In this document: positions 6,905-16,214 of the stretch, piece after piece
Position numbering within the stretch: the stretch's first letter is position 1
Layout: each line of letters begins with the position of its first letter
From: an uncultured Clostridia bacterium
GTDB lineage: Bacteria; Bacillota; Clostridia; Oscillospirales; Ruminococcaceae
Assembly: GCA_947628655.1 (NCBI GenBank)
Contig: CANRAS010000002.1
Span: 62,001 to 126,000 of the forward strand
Length of the DNA: 64,000 bases
Direction of reading: 5' to 3'
Program-made: the position numbers and the translations under genes
The notes under the pieces: generated by a model
Told to the model about the DNA's origin: nothing
Databases searched by the model: none
What the model saw: only the letters and a program-made list of their open reading frames with translations

Positions 6905-8289
6905 TCGCTTTTTTACAGAACGCTATGGGATTTCTTATACAGTTTTTGCCGTGTGTTTTTATAATATTCCTGCCCTTTTCGCAGGAGGCATACCGCTTTA
7001 GCAGAAAGAATATATTCGTTGTTATGACAATAGTTTCCGTGTTGTTTGCGGCGGTATTCTCGGCGGTTCTGTGCCTGAGAGATATGGAAAAATATCCTCT
7101 GCATATAAACATTTCAAACACCTTAATGCTTGCAGCGATTTTGTTTATGCTGGCGGCATATATTTGGCTCGTAAAAGAAGCGGTACTTAAAAAACTTCTG
7201 GTATTTTTTATTGCAATGTTTTACGGGGTCACGGTCTATATTCTGGTAAACGTTATATATACGATAATATTCCCAAACCAGATAGATACGACGATATTCC
7301 CTTATACAGACAGATTTCTTATTCTGTATTTGGTTGTTACGGCGTTGCTTTTGCCGATGCTGCTTCTGATAGTCATACGACCGCTGAAAGAATATATCGA
7401 ACTTATAGAGCCGCACAACATGAAGCGCGAATTTTTTATCGCGACATTTTCGACGTTGCTTTATTTTGCTATTACGGTTTATTGCGTGACTTCGGCGGGA
7501 AACTACGGGGTGTTCCGCATTTTCTTGATACCGATGATATTCCTGACGATAGATCAGATATTGATATACTGGCTGATATTCCGCGAGTCGGTCAGGAGAA
7601 AACTTGACGGAGAACAGCTCCGCGCTATTGAAATCAGACAGATACAGTATGAAAAAATAGTCAACGACATGGAAAACACTCGCCGTATGCGCCACGATAT
7701 GCGCCATCACTATAATTCCCTGTCCGATATGCTGAACAGAGGGAAATTCGACGAAATGAAGGACTATCTGTCAAAGCTGATAGACACAACGGTAAAACGC
7801 GACAACGAGGTCTACTGCGAAAACCTTACTGTAAACGGGCTTTTACAGTATTATATCGGCATGGCAAGAGATCATAACATAACCTGCGAGGTAAACGCAG
7901 AGTGCAAAGAGTTGAAGATAGAGCCTGTGGATCTTACGGTCCTGTTTGGAAATACAATGGAAAATGCGATAAACTCCTGTAGGAAATATACGGGAAAGCG
8001 GCATATGGTAATTCGCGTTGGAACGGTACAAGGCTCTCTTGCAATAGAAATCTCAAATTCATGCAAAGAAGTTTCGCTCGACAAACGCTATCGTTCGGAA
8101 ATAGGCTTTTTGCCCGCAGAGGCATTTAAAAGCGGCAGAAAGGGCGGAGGATACGGACTTCAGAGCATAGCTCATACTGCCCGCAAATACGGCGGCAGCG
8201 CGATGTTCAGATTTGACGCGGAAAAAGAATTGTTTACGGTTCGCATAAGACTTAATATGCCTACAAACGAAGAAATGACACAGCAGTAG
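6901..8289 (+). CDS. GHKL sensor histidine kinase, AgrC-like
   Basis: A 462-residue membrane kinase, probable partner of the LytTR regulator. About six hydrophobic segments fill residues 1-225 (for instance 8-26, 38-58, 72-92, 97-124, 138-158, 205-227) with no recognisable extracellular sensor domain, as in AgrC and related peptide or metabolite sensors. A helical linker leads to the phospho-acceptor H265 in RRMRHDMRHHYN. The GHKL ATPase then shows the N box (NTMENAINSC) and the G box (GGGYGLQSI). The ligand cannot be read from the sequence. No AgrB/AgrD-like peptide gene is visible nearby, so a metabolite signal is at least as likely as a pheromone. Confidence 0.9.
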   Translation: MIAFLQNAMGFLIQFLPCVFIIFLPFSQEAYRFSRKNIFVVMTIVSVLFAAVFSAVLCLRDMEKYPLHINISNTLMLAAILFMLAAYIWLVKEAVLKKLLVFFIAMFYGVTVYILVNVIYTIIFPNQIDTTIFPYTDRFLILYLVVTALLLPMLLLIVIRPLKEYIELIEPHNMKREFFIATFSTLLYFAITVYCVTSAGNYGVFRIFLIPMIFLTIDQILIYWLIFRESVRRKLDGEQLRAIEIRQIQYEKIVNDMENTRRMRHDMRHHYNSLSDMLNRGKFDEMKDYLSKLIDTTVKRDNEVYCENLTVNGLLQYYIGMARDHNITCEVNAECKELKIEPVDLTVLFGNTMENAINSCRKYTGKRHMVIRVGTVQGSLAIEISNSCKEVSLDKRYRSEIGFLPAEAFKSGRKGGGYGLQSIAHTARKYGGSAMFRFDAEKELFTVRIRLNMPTNEEMTQQ

Positions 8290-8332
8290 GTTATTTGTTT
8301 ACAGCGGGAAATTCCCGAATTTTAAACATAAC

Positions 8333-8658
8333 GGTTGTTCGATAAAGTCGCAGATGCAGATAGATATAGCGATAGACGAACTTTTCGGAAATATCGCTCA
8401 ATATGCATATGAAAAAATGTCGGTTCGGCGACAGTAAGGGTGGAACTTTCGGAAGAACCGCTCTCGGTCGTTATCACATTTATAGACAACGGCGTTCCTT
8501 ATGACCCGCTCAGAAAAACCGACCCCGACACTACTCTTTCCGCAGAGGAACGGGAAATAGGAGGACTGGGGATATATATGGTAAAAAAGAGCATGGACGG
8601 CGTTGAATACGAATATAAAGACGGTCAGAATATTCTTAAAATAATTAAAAATCTATAA
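8333..8658 (+). pseudogene. Frameshifted RsbW-like ATPase (anti-sigma-factor type)
   Basis: Reading from 8333 gives GCSIKSQMQIDIAIDELFGN, then AQYAYEK, in one frame. The continuation VGSATVRVELSEEPLSVV, ITFIDNGVPYDPL and GGLGIYMVKKSMDG lies in another. Together they make the N, G1 and G2 boxes of a HATPase_c_2 protein of the RsbW/SpoIIAB class. The break falls in a run of six A near 8413; seven would restore the frame (EKNVGSATV). The first 20-30 residues of the family are also not recognisable upstream. The downstream piece can be read from a GTG at 8440 as a 72-aa frame. It is a decayed gene, a phase-variable A tract or a sequencing error. Confidence 0.75.
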
Positions 8659-8713
8659 GATAAATTTTTTAATTTGCGGCAAAAAGATATTGCCGCAGGA
8701 GGTGCGAAGTATT

Positions 8714-10153
8714 ATGGTTACTTTTATTATAGGTCTTGTTGTTCTTCTGGTAGGCGGCGCGCTTTATGGAAAGGTCTGCGAAAAGGTTTTCAGACCCGAC
8801 GACCGCGAAACGCCCGCTGTCCGTCTTAACGACGGAATGGACTATGTGCCGATGAAGAAGTGGAAAAACTCGCTTATTCAGCTTTTGAACATAGCGGGAA
8901 CAGGTCCTATCTTAGGCCCTATCCAGGGCATACTTTTCGGGCCTATAGCGTTTATTACCATTCCCATAGGCTGTATAATCGGCGGAGCATTCCACGACTA
9001 TATGTGCGGAATGATTTCCGTCCGCGAGGACGGCGCACAGATGCCCGCGCTGATAAAGAAATTCCTTGGAAAATATACATATCCCATTTACAATATCTTT
9101 GTATGTCTTCTTATGCTTCTTGTGGGAGCGGTATTTATCTATACTCCCGGCGATCTGTTTGTATCGCAGATACTTAAAGCCGACAGCGGCGTTACAAACC
9201 CCGTATTATGGATAGTATACGGAGTTATATTTGTTTATTACATTGTGGCGACGCTTTTCCCGATAGACAAGATAATAGGAAAGGTTTACCCGATATTCGG
9301 CGCACTTCTTATTCTGTCGGCAGTCGGAGTTTTTGCCGGACTTCTGATAAAAGGCTATCCGCTCGATGACATTTGGACAACGGGCGTTATCGGCGTTCAC
9401 CCGAAAGGACTTCATTTTATCCCCGTTTTCTTTGTAACAGTTGCCTGCGGCATTGTTTCGGGATTTCATTCTACGCAGGCTACCCTCGTTTCGCGTACAA
9501 TGAAAAGCGAAAAAGAGGGCAGAATGACGTTTTATAACATGATGCTCGCAGAGGGATTTATTGCTATGATATGGGCGGCTGCGGCAATGGGCGTTATAAA
9601 TCTCGGTCTTGCAAATGCCGATACAGGCACTACTGCTGTAGTAGGCATAATAGCAACCGACCTTCTCGGAAACATAGGCGGTATAATCGCAGTTATAGGC
9701 ATAATCGTTCTTCCCATAACCTCGGGCGATACGGCGCTTCGCTCGCTGAGACTGATAATCTCCGACGCGCTGAAAATCGACCAGACGAAAAAGTCAAAGC
9801 GGCTCGCGGTATCGCTTGTTATATTTGCGGCAGTGGCGGCGCTGCTTATTTTTGCAAAGATGAACTCGGACGGCTTTGAGGTACTTTGGCGTTATTTCGC
9901 ATGGGCAAACCAGACCATTGCGGTTTTTGCGTTCGGCATGATAACTATGTATATGATAAAGAACAAAAAGCCGTTTATAATGGCGCTTATTCCGGGTATG
10001 TTCTATATGTTCATAATATCCAGCTTTATATTGAACGCGACTATAGGCTTCAATCTCCCGTGGGTAATAAGCTACTCGGTCGCGGGAGCATTGACTGCGG
10101 CATACGGCGCGGCGCTTGTAATATGCGGAATGAGAAGTATAAGGCAGAAATAA
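8714..10153 (+). CDS. cstA: CstA-family peptide/pyruvate transporter
   Basis: A 479-residue polytopic membrane protein of the carbon-starvation CstA family, whose studied members take up peptides or pyruvate with protons. Conserved features are the N-terminal NIAGTGPILGPIQGILFGP loop, the GGAFHDYMCGMIS segment, FHSTQATLVSRT and LPITSGDTALRSLR. About a dozen hydrophobic segments are visible. It is shorter than the roughly 700-residue E. coli forms, which is usual for Firmicutes. The frame is open from 8690, but ATG 8714 follows AGGAGGTG by ten bases, so that start is used. It lies downstream of the LytTR/GHKL pair and the broken ATPase, on the same strand, and may be their target. A weak hairpin terminator follows. 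Confidence 0.9.
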   Translation: MVTFIIGLVVLLVGGALYGKVCEKVFRPDDRETPAVRLNDGMDYVPMKKWKNSLIQLLNIAGTGPILGPIQGILFGPIAFITIPIGCIIGGAFHDYMCGMISVREDGAQMPALIKKFLGKYTYPIYNIFVCLLMLLVGAVFIYTPGDLFVSQILKADSGVTNPVLWIVYGVIFVYYIVATLFPIDKIIGKVYPIFGALLILSAVGVFAGLLIKGYPLDDIWTTGVIGVHPKGLHFIPVFFVTVACGIVSGFHSTQATLVSRTMKSEKEGRMTFYNMMLAEGFIAMIWAAAAMGVINLGLANADTGTTAVVGIIATDLLGNIGGIIAVIGIIVLPITSGDTALRSLRLIISDALKIDQTKKSKRLAVSLVIFAAVAALLIFAKMNSDGFEVLWRYFAWANQTIAVFAFGMITMYMIKNKKPFIMALIPGMFYMFIISSFILNATIGFNLPWVISYSVAGALTAAYGAALVICGMRSIRQK

Positions 10154-10183
10154 AACGGCTTCTGTTTTCCGAAAAAATCTGAG

Positions 10184-10211
10184 AAAGCTGTTAGAAAAAA
10201 CAGGGCTTTTT
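10184..10211 (+). terminator. Possible terminator after cstA
   Basis: AAAGCTGTT (10184-10192) pairs with AACAGGGCTTT (10199-10209), with one bulged G, followed by TT. The stem is short and only a few T follow, so it may be a weak or partial stop before the acyltransferase gene. Confidence 0.4.
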
Positions 10212-10241
10212 GAATGAAACTATTTGAAAGGATAAACTCAT

Positions 10242-11507
10242 ATGAAAAACAATCCATCGGGAATATCAGGTTTTTATCGTTCTACAAACAACTGCCGCCA
10301 CACCGTAAGGATAGCCGTAAGGCTCATTGACGCAGTAGATGAAAAGGCTTTGAGAAAAGCCGTAGATATTGCGATAAAACGTTATGATTATTTTTCGGTA
10401 AAATTTGTTCTAAAAGATGAACTTTTACATTCAGTCGTTCCGAATAATGAGTCTATCGTCATTACAAACAGTTCCGAGCCGGTTACGCTTCTTTCCGAAG
10501 AATCGAATTTTCATGCTCTCGCCGTAAACTATTTTGGAGATACGGTCTATTTCGATATGATACATTCGATAACCGACGCTACGGGAATTATGGAGTTTAT
10601 AAAAACAACGCTCTATTATTACATAACCGAAGAATACAAGACCTCTCTCCCCGCTGACAATATCCGTACAGCAGAAATGCCCGTGTCTGACGAAGAGAGA
10701 AGAGATCCTTATCTTGATATTGAAACTTCCGAGGAACAGCAGGACAATGCGAAAAAGCCGGCTATGCCCTCTGCGGTAACCTGGGATAAGATAATGGATA
10801 TAGACAGCAGCAGGCAGACCGTTTTTGAAATAGAGTTTTCGGAAGCGGAGTTTGTGGACTATTGCAAGAAAAACGGCTCCACTCCCGCAATTATGCTCGC
10901 AAATATGTTCGCGAAAGCAACGTTCGGGATCTGCGAAAAATTTGACGCGCCGTTCAGAATAGTTCTTATGAAAAACTACCGCGCGTTTTTGAAAAAGTCG
11001 CTTGCACATAACAATGTCACAGGCGTTATTGCCCTCAATTATACGGACGAAATGCGCGGGTTTACGCCCGAAAAGCTGAACGGCATCTGCCGTCAGATGG
11101 CGGCATATCAGTCCACAGACGAATATATGCAAAGTGCATTGCAAAGGAAACTTTACAACGAAAGGAAGATACTTGCCCTAGGTGATCTCGATGAGATACG
11201 CGCTGCTTTCAGAGCGGCTTCAAAGGAGAATTTAAGGCAGGTAAACCTCACATTAAGCTATGTAAGAATGAACACCCTCGGCGCTCTTGAGCCTTACATA
11301 AAGTCAGTGAGAACATATGTTGACCCGGCGGGAAGTCATATCATAGCAGAAGCTAATGCGATGAATGGAAAGTTCTTTATGAATATTATGCAGGATTTTT
11401 CGGGAAACGCGCTCTCCAAAGCGTTTATAAACGAACTTAAAGCCGCGGGAATTAAAGTTTCGGGCGGCACGGAGCAGACGCTTTCCTGTCCGAAAATGAG
11501 AATATAA
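10242..11507 (+). CDS. Condensation-domain-like acyltransferase
   Basis: A 421-residue soluble protein with the two-lobed fold expected of the condensation/alcohol O-acyltransferase superfamily (BAHD/PapA-like). The active-site motif appears as HSITDATG at about 106-113, a single-His version of HHxxxDG that keeps the catalytic histidine, the Asp and the Gly. The C-terminal half has a NYTDEMRGF segment and a VNLTLSYVRMN strand typical of the solvent-channel region. No carrier-protein, adenylation or thioesterase genes lie near, so it is free-standing and its substrates are unknown. The ATG follows AAAGGAT. It may be read through from cstA across a weak terminator. Confidence 0.7.
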   Translation: MKNNPSGISGFYRSTNNCRHTVRIAVRLIDAVDEKALRKAVDIAIKRYDYFSVKFVLKDELLHSVVPNNESIVITNSSEPVTLLSEESNFHALAVNYFGDTVYFDMIHSITDATGIMEFIKTTLYYYITEEYKTSLPADNIRTAEMPVSDEERRDPYLDIETSEEQQDNAKKPAMPSAVTWDKIMDIDSSRQTVFEIEFSEAEFVDYCKKNGSTPAIMLANMFAKATFGICEKFDAPFRIVLMKNYRAFLKKSLAHNNVTGVIALNYTDEMRGFTPEKLNGICRQMAAYQSTDEYMQSALQRKLYNERKILALGDLDEIRAAFRAASKENLRQVNLTLSYVRMNTLGALEPYIKSVRTYVDPAGSHIIAEANAMNGKFFMNIMQDFSGNALSKAFINELKAAGIKVSGGTEQTLSCPKMRI

Positions 11508-11644
11508 AAGTGAAGTAAACTTTACGAATGAGAAGCTTTTTGAACTGCATAATTTAAACGTGTGAAACCACGCAGGTGCGTTTCAAAAGAGTAGAGGACT
11601 TTCTAAGCGGAATTAAAGAAATAGATAATTTTATAATTGACTTA

Positions 11645-11673
11645 TTGAAAATTGAAATAGTTTGTGGCATAAT
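11645..11673 (+). promoter_or_regulatory. Sigma-A promoter of the surface nucleotidase gene
   Basis: TTGAAA at 11645-11650, 17 bases, then TGTGGCATAAT with the -10 at 11668-11673. The leader of about 90 nt contains the small hairpin TTTTCCTTTGCAGGAAAA. Confidence 0.65.
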
Positions 11674-11768
11674 GCAATTGTAAATGTACTGAAAGGCGGT
11701 GAAACAGGCAGGGTTTTCCTTTGCAGGAAAAATGCACGTTTTAATTTCAAAATGAAAAAGGAGAAAGT

Positions 11769-14700
11769 ATGAAACTGAAAGAAAAAATATTGTCGATACT
11801 GGTGTCCGTGGCAATGGTCTTTTCATTACTGCCTGCGGGGGCATTCGCGGCTGATACTGAAACAACGGTCACTATTTTTACGACAAACGACATTCACGGC
11901 GTTGTCGCTGCTGACGACAAAGAAGAAGGCTCCATAGGTATGGCGCAGGCTGCCGCAATGAAAGCGTCAACAGCAAACTCGCTTCTGGTAGACGCGGGTG
12001 ACGCAGTACAGGGAGCGTCCTTTGCGACAATATCGCAGGGCTTGGACGTTATAAAGATGATGAACGCCGCAGACTATGACGTTATGGCGGCGGGAAATCA
12101 CGAGTTTGATTACGGCGCTGAACAGCTTAAAAAGCTTGAAGATGCGGCAAATTTCCCGATACTCAGCGCAAATGTCACTAAAGACGGTCAGCCTTTGCTT
12201 CAAAGCAATAAGATAGTTGAAGCAGGCGGGAAAAAGATAGGCTTTATCGGTATCACCACCGTTAAAACCGCAACTTCCACCAACCCCGCCAAACTTTCGG
12301 GAGTATCGTTCAATGACGAGATAGCAACAGCAAAAGCGCAGATTGCCGATTTAAAGGATAAAACTGACGCTATCGTCCTTGTTTGCCATTTGGGCGACGA
12401 TGAAACAGCTGTTTCTATCACAAGCAAGAAACTTCTTGACGGTCTTACTTATGACGAACTTAAGGAAGTAACTGCGGTAATTGACGGTCACAGCCATACC
12501 GTAGAGCAAAAAACATACACCAGAGATACAACAAATATCCCTATCGTACAGACAGGCACGCAGTTTAAAAATATCGGAAAGGTTGAAATTTCGTTCAACG
12601 GCAGTGCTGTTACAGCATCATGCGCTGTGCTTAACAAATCTGCCGCATACAAATATTCCCTTAACTCAGTCGGCACAGCAAAGAAAGCCGAAGTAGACGA
12701 TGTGTTTAATAGCATAAAGTCCGAGCAGGACGTTGTTCTTGACGAGGAACTTTGCGAAAACAACATTCCTATCTGGGGCGATTATATCTGCCACGACTAT
12801 TCAGAGTCGCGTATTGTTGAAACGGCTTACGGTGATTTCGTAACCGATGCATTTAAGAAATATGCAGAGGAATTTGCCGAGAAAAACGGAATTGACTTTC
12901 CTGTTATTGCCGTTGAAAACGGCGGCGGCATAGGTCAGACACTGCCCGCGGGAACAGTAAAGCGCGGCGACGTTCTGAATGCGTTCAATCACGGGAATAT
13001 GGTTGAGGTATACGAAATCACGCCAAAAAAGCTCCGCACGGCTCTTGAACTTGGTCTTACTATGACGGGTCAGGACAAAACGGGTATGCTCGTAACAGAA
13101 AAAGCAAGCGGCAGCTTTTTACAGGCAGGCGGTTTCAGTTATTCTTACGATCCCGCAGGAGAGAAAGGCAAAAAGGTCACAGCCATAACGCTTGCTGACG
13201 GAACTAAACTCAATCTTAATGACAACAAGACAAAGCTCCTTCTTGCCACAAACAACTATGTCGGAACATTCGCGGGCATTTCCGAGGGCAAAAAATGCGG
13301 CGAACTCGGCGGCGAAGACCAGATAGTTATGGACTACATTCTGGCGAACTTGAAAAACGGCAGACTCACCTATGAGATTACCGAGCCGCGCATAATAATT
13401 GCAAACGACAAGTCTCCCGAGAAATATAAGGTTTCAATTCCCGTAACTCTTTCTGGCGGAACTGCTCTCAAAGATACAAATCTGATGATAAGCATTGACG
13501 GCGAGGACGGCGTTACGGTAAAGACAAATGAAAAAGGCGAGATAGTTCTTGATCTTGAAAAAGGCGCGCACGTTATCTGGCTCAAAGAGACAAATGACAT
13601 GAATAGTCCTGTTTATGTAAACAACTATTCCGGCACAGGCATTGTCAATACTAACAAGGGTTATTATGATTTCAGCTTTACCGCTCTCAGCACAGACGAC
13701 TACAAGAAAGAAATTGCTAAGTATATAGAGGACTATGCCGCGAGAAACATAAGCGATATAGAGAAATATCTCACTTATTGCGAAGCAGACGTAGCAGAGA
13801 CTGCAATATCCCGGACGGAGCAGCTCAGAGATTTCGCTTTAGAACATCTTAATGAATTTACGACCTATGAGGATATGGGCGAACTTTACGATCAGTTTGT
13901 AGACGGCGCAGAAATAGTGTACGAAGTAGCGGCTTTGAATGACGCAGTTGAATATTACAAAGCCGAGACTGAGGATAATGTAAAGGAGGGTACTCTGACA
14001 AGGGAAGAAGCGGACGCATTGATAAAGAAGCTTGAGAATATCGAGCGCGACGCATTGCAAAATATCACGAATTTACAATCGGAAGACAGCCTTGACAAAT
14101 ATTTCGAAATACTCGACACGGCGTTTGATGAAATAGACAAAACCCTTGTTGATGCAAACAAGGACTATTTCAAGAAAGCCGTAGACGACAACCCCGAATG
14201 GTTCAAGTATGCACCCGAGGGCAAGACCGAAGAAGTGCTGAATGACATAATCACAAAACTTGACGATTTGCTCAAAGAGTATGAAACTTCGACGGATCTT
14301 GATGAACAGGTAAAACTGTATGATGATACAATAAACGGTATACTTAGCGAATGGGCAGAACTCAACACGCTTTGTGCAAAAGCAAAAATCGCCGAGAGCG
14401 CACAGACTGCAACCGACAGAATTAAAGAAGCCGAAGAGATAGACGGCAAGGACCGCAGCAACATGAAGGCAGCTATAGAAGCCCTCAAAGCCGAAGCGGA
14501 AAAGGTTGTAGACGCTCTTGATGATAAGGATACGGTAGTAACGGGTAATATTGCGGTTAAGGTCATGGACGCATATATTGAAGTGGTGGATAATTTCAAA
14601 ACTGATGTTTCCGCAGAATACCTCGAAGCATTTCTCGTGGCAGTAGAAAAAAGCTATACCGATGATATCGAGAACTTTACAATGCTCACTGACGAAGAAA

Positions 14701-15674
14701 GAGCAGAGTATAAGAAAGATCTTTATGAAGCGATAAAGTCTGTAAGAGATGAAATTGCGGCAAAGACAAAGGACGAGATAAAAAAGAATATCAAAAAGTA
14801 CGAGGGTACTATAAATCTCGCTTATTCAAAGGCGCTTGCGGCAAGCATTGTAAGAAACGCAAAAGCAACCATAGAAGAACTCAGCTATGTAACGGAAGAA
14901 GAGAAAGCGGAAGTTTTGAAGCTGATAGAGGATAACAACGCCGCTGTTCAAAAGATAATAGACGACAACAACGTTTTAGAGTGGGAGAAAACAGACGAAC
15001 TTCTGAGCGAGATTGAGGAAAAAACAAACGATCTCTGGCTCAAAAACGTGTTCTTGTGGGTAGACAAGTATGCGCTCGAAGAATATGACGAGGCAATAAA
15101 AGAATACGGTCCGAAGTGTACTTTTATAACACAGGAACAGTTGGAACAAGTAAGAAATCTTCTCAAGGCCGAAACAGCGTCTGCAAGTGCAGCAATGAAA
15201 GAAGCGGTAGGAACGGATGAAGAAATCGAAAAGATAAATTCAATCGGCGGAACGCTTCAGACAATGTATGACACAACGCTCAAAATGTTATTTGCAGCTA
15301 ACGCACAAAAAGGAATTTCTGTGGCAGCGTCCGAAACGAGAGAAGCCATAAAGGCTCTTGAGGAGAAGGACGGAACTGATCTCAGCAAGCTTACGGCTGA
15401 TGTCGATAAACTCGAAGAAGAGGCTGAAAACGCTCTGCTCGACGTAGAAACCGAGTTCGGCTTTATAAGCGACAAGGGCGCTGTAGCGGCGCTCTATGAC
15501 GAAATCGCAAAGATCGGTGTAGAATACGAAGCGAAGATACGCGCGGTATTGCCCGAACAGGATCCCGAGAAATCTCCCGAAACAGGCTTTGATATGTCGG
15601 CAATAGCTATACTTATCGCACTGTCGGGCTGCTTTACGGTAGTTCTTGCAAAGAAGAAAGCAAGAAGCAGATAA
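11769..15674 (+). CDS. Surface-anchored 5'-nucleotidase/cyclic phosphodiesterase with long helical extension
   Basis: A 1301-residue exported protein. A signal peptide (1-27, cut after AFA) precedes a calcineurin-like phosphoesterase with the UshA-type metal motifs TNDIHG (D41, H43), DAGDAVQG, AAGNHEFDYG, and DGHSHT. The 5'-nucleotidase C-terminal domain follows to about 530, with VENGGGIGQTLPAGTVKRGDV. Residues about 650-1260 are unusual: acidic, lysine-rich, almost wholly helical, with repeats such as AEEIDGKDRSN and EEKAEVLKLIE. The tail has SPETG (1269-1273), a hydrophobic stretch and KKKARSR, a sortase-like sorting signal. It probably strips phosphate from extracellular nucleotides. Own promoter, AAGGAG site and a strong terminator. 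Confidence 0.88.
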   Translation: MKLKEKILSILVSVAMVFSLLPAGAFAADTETTVTIFTTNDIHGVVAADDKEEGSIGMAQAAAMKASTANSLLVDAGDAVQGASFATISQGLDVIKMMNAADYDVMAAGNHEFDYGAEQLKKLEDAANFPILSANVTKDGQPLLQSNKIVEAGGKKIGFIGITTVKTATSTNPAKLSGVSFNDEIATAKAQIADLKDKTDAIVLVCHLGDDETAVSITSKKLLDGLTYDELKEVTAVIDGHSHTVEQKTYTRDTTNIPIVQTGTQFKNIGKVEISFNGSAVTASCAVLNKSAAYKYSLNSVGTAKKAEVDDVFNSIKSEQDVVLDEELCENNIPIWGDYICHDYSESRIVETAYGDFVTDAFKKYAEEFAEKNGIDFPVIAVENGGGIGQTLPAGTVKRGDVLNAFNHGNMVEVYEITPKKLRTALELGLTMTGQDKTGMLVTEKASGSFLQAGGFSYSYDPAGEKGKKVTAITLADGTKLNLNDNKTKLLLATNNYVGTFAGISEGKKCGELGGEDQIVMDYILANLKNGRLTYEITEPRIIIANDKSPEKYKVSIPVTLSGGTALKDTNLMISIDGEDGVTVKTNEKGEIVLDLEKGAHVIWLKETNDMNSPVYVNNYSGTGIVNTNKGYYDFSFTALSTDDYKKEIAKYIEDYAARNISDIEKYLTYCEADVAETAISRTEQLRDFALEHLNEFTTYEDMGELYDQFVDGAEIVYEVAALNDAVEYYKAETEDNVKEGTLTREEADALIKKLENIERDALQNITNLQSEDSLDKYFEILDTAFDEIDKTLVDANKDYFKKAVDDNPEWFKYAPEGKTEEVLNDIITKLDDLLKEYETSTDLDEQVKLYDDTINGILSEWAELNTLCAKAKIAESAQTATDRIKEAEEIDGKDRSNMKAAIEALKAEAEKVVDALDDKDTVVTGNIAVKVMDAYIEVVDNFKTDVSAEYLEAFLVAVEKSYTDDIENFTMLTDEERAEYKKDLYEAIKSVRDEIAAKTKDEIKKNIKKYEGTINLAYSKALAASIVRNAKATIEELSYVTEEEKAEVLKLIEDNNAAVQKIIDDNNVLEWEKTDELLSEIEEKTNDLWLKNVFLWVDKYALEEYDEAIKEYGPKCTFITQEQLEQVRNLLKAETASASAAMKEAVGTDEEIEKINSIGGTLQTMYDTTLKMLFAANAQKGISVAASETREAIKALEEKDGTDLSKLTADVDKLEEEAENALLDVETEFGFISDKGAVAALYDEIAKIGVEYEAKIRAVLPEQDPEKSPETGFDMSAIAILIALSGCFTVVLAKKKARSR

Positions 15675-15702
15675 GCCTGAAAACGCCACGGCATAAACAA
15701 AA

Positions 15703-15739
15703 GGGGAAGCCTTTGAAAAAAGGTTTCCCCAAAATTTTT
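15703..15739 (+). terminator. Rho-independent terminator after the surface nucleotidase
   Basis: GGGGAAGCCTTT (15703-15714) pairs with AAAGGTTTCCCC (15719-15730) around loop GAAA, with one mismatch (or wobble), followed by AAAATTTTT. Confidence 0.85.
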
Positions 15740-15748
15740 ACCTAACTT

Positions 15749-16073
15749 ATTTTTTGCCCGTCAGCGGGATAATGATGTCAAAGCACATTTTTCATTTCTT
15801 AGAAGTTGGCGGTCTGTCGCTTTGCGGATAATTGCAGTTGTAGTGTCAATTTACGGCGTATACGAATTTGTAAAACGCGATATATCCTCGTATCTGTTCT
15901 TGAAATATCAGTTTGTTTTCTTCGATTTTTAACAGCCGAAGCTGTGGTTCTTTGTTGATTTTGCGTTAATGATTTGCCTATTTGCCTGTGTTGGCGCGGG
16001 GATTTTTCATTTGAGCATATCGCAGACTTTTACTATTGATGATTTTAACTCATACCTTATACGCAATATATAA
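15749..16073 (+). pseudogene. Decayed DUF4405 flavinylation-associated cytochrome
   Basis: One frame reads YFLPVSGIMMSKHIFHFLE then VGGLSL and a stop. The next frame carries on with VALRIIAVVVSIYGVYEF, VKRDISSYLFLKYQFVFFDF, a TAA at 15930-15932, then PKLWFFVDFALMICLFACVG. This looks like the middle and C-terminal part of a DUF4405 haem-binding membrane protein, in which a block between GGLSL and the last helices is deleted, the frame is shifted and a stop has appeared. No start or promoter remains. The family is often found next to FMN-binding flavoproteins; none is present here. The identification is by memory of the family pattern and should be checked. Confidence 0.6.
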
Positions 16074-16082
16074 AATATTCTC

Positions 16083-16111
16083 TTGAAAATTTGGCATTAT
16101 TTTTGTATAAT
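16083..16111 (+). promoter_or_regulatory. Sigma-A promoter of the 16215 gene
   Basis: TTGAAA (16083-16088), 17 bases, TATAAT (16106-16111). The start codon is about 100 bases downstream. Confidence 0.65.
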
Positions 16112-16214
16112 ATTGTTAGCGAAAAGGTTTTACGGAACAGAATGTGTGATGTCAGGTTTTATAAGGGTTTCCTTTAAATTACCCTTAAATTACTACAATA
16201 CAAGGAGAAAAGCT

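Noticed and set aside
8690..8713. TTG start at 8690 for the CstA protein
   Set aside because: It would place the AGGAGGTG ribosome site inside the gene; ATG 8714 follows that site at the right distance.
11676..11768. A riboswitch before the surface nucleotidase
   Set aside because: Only one small hairpin is present and no known aptamer core was recognised in the 90-nt leader.
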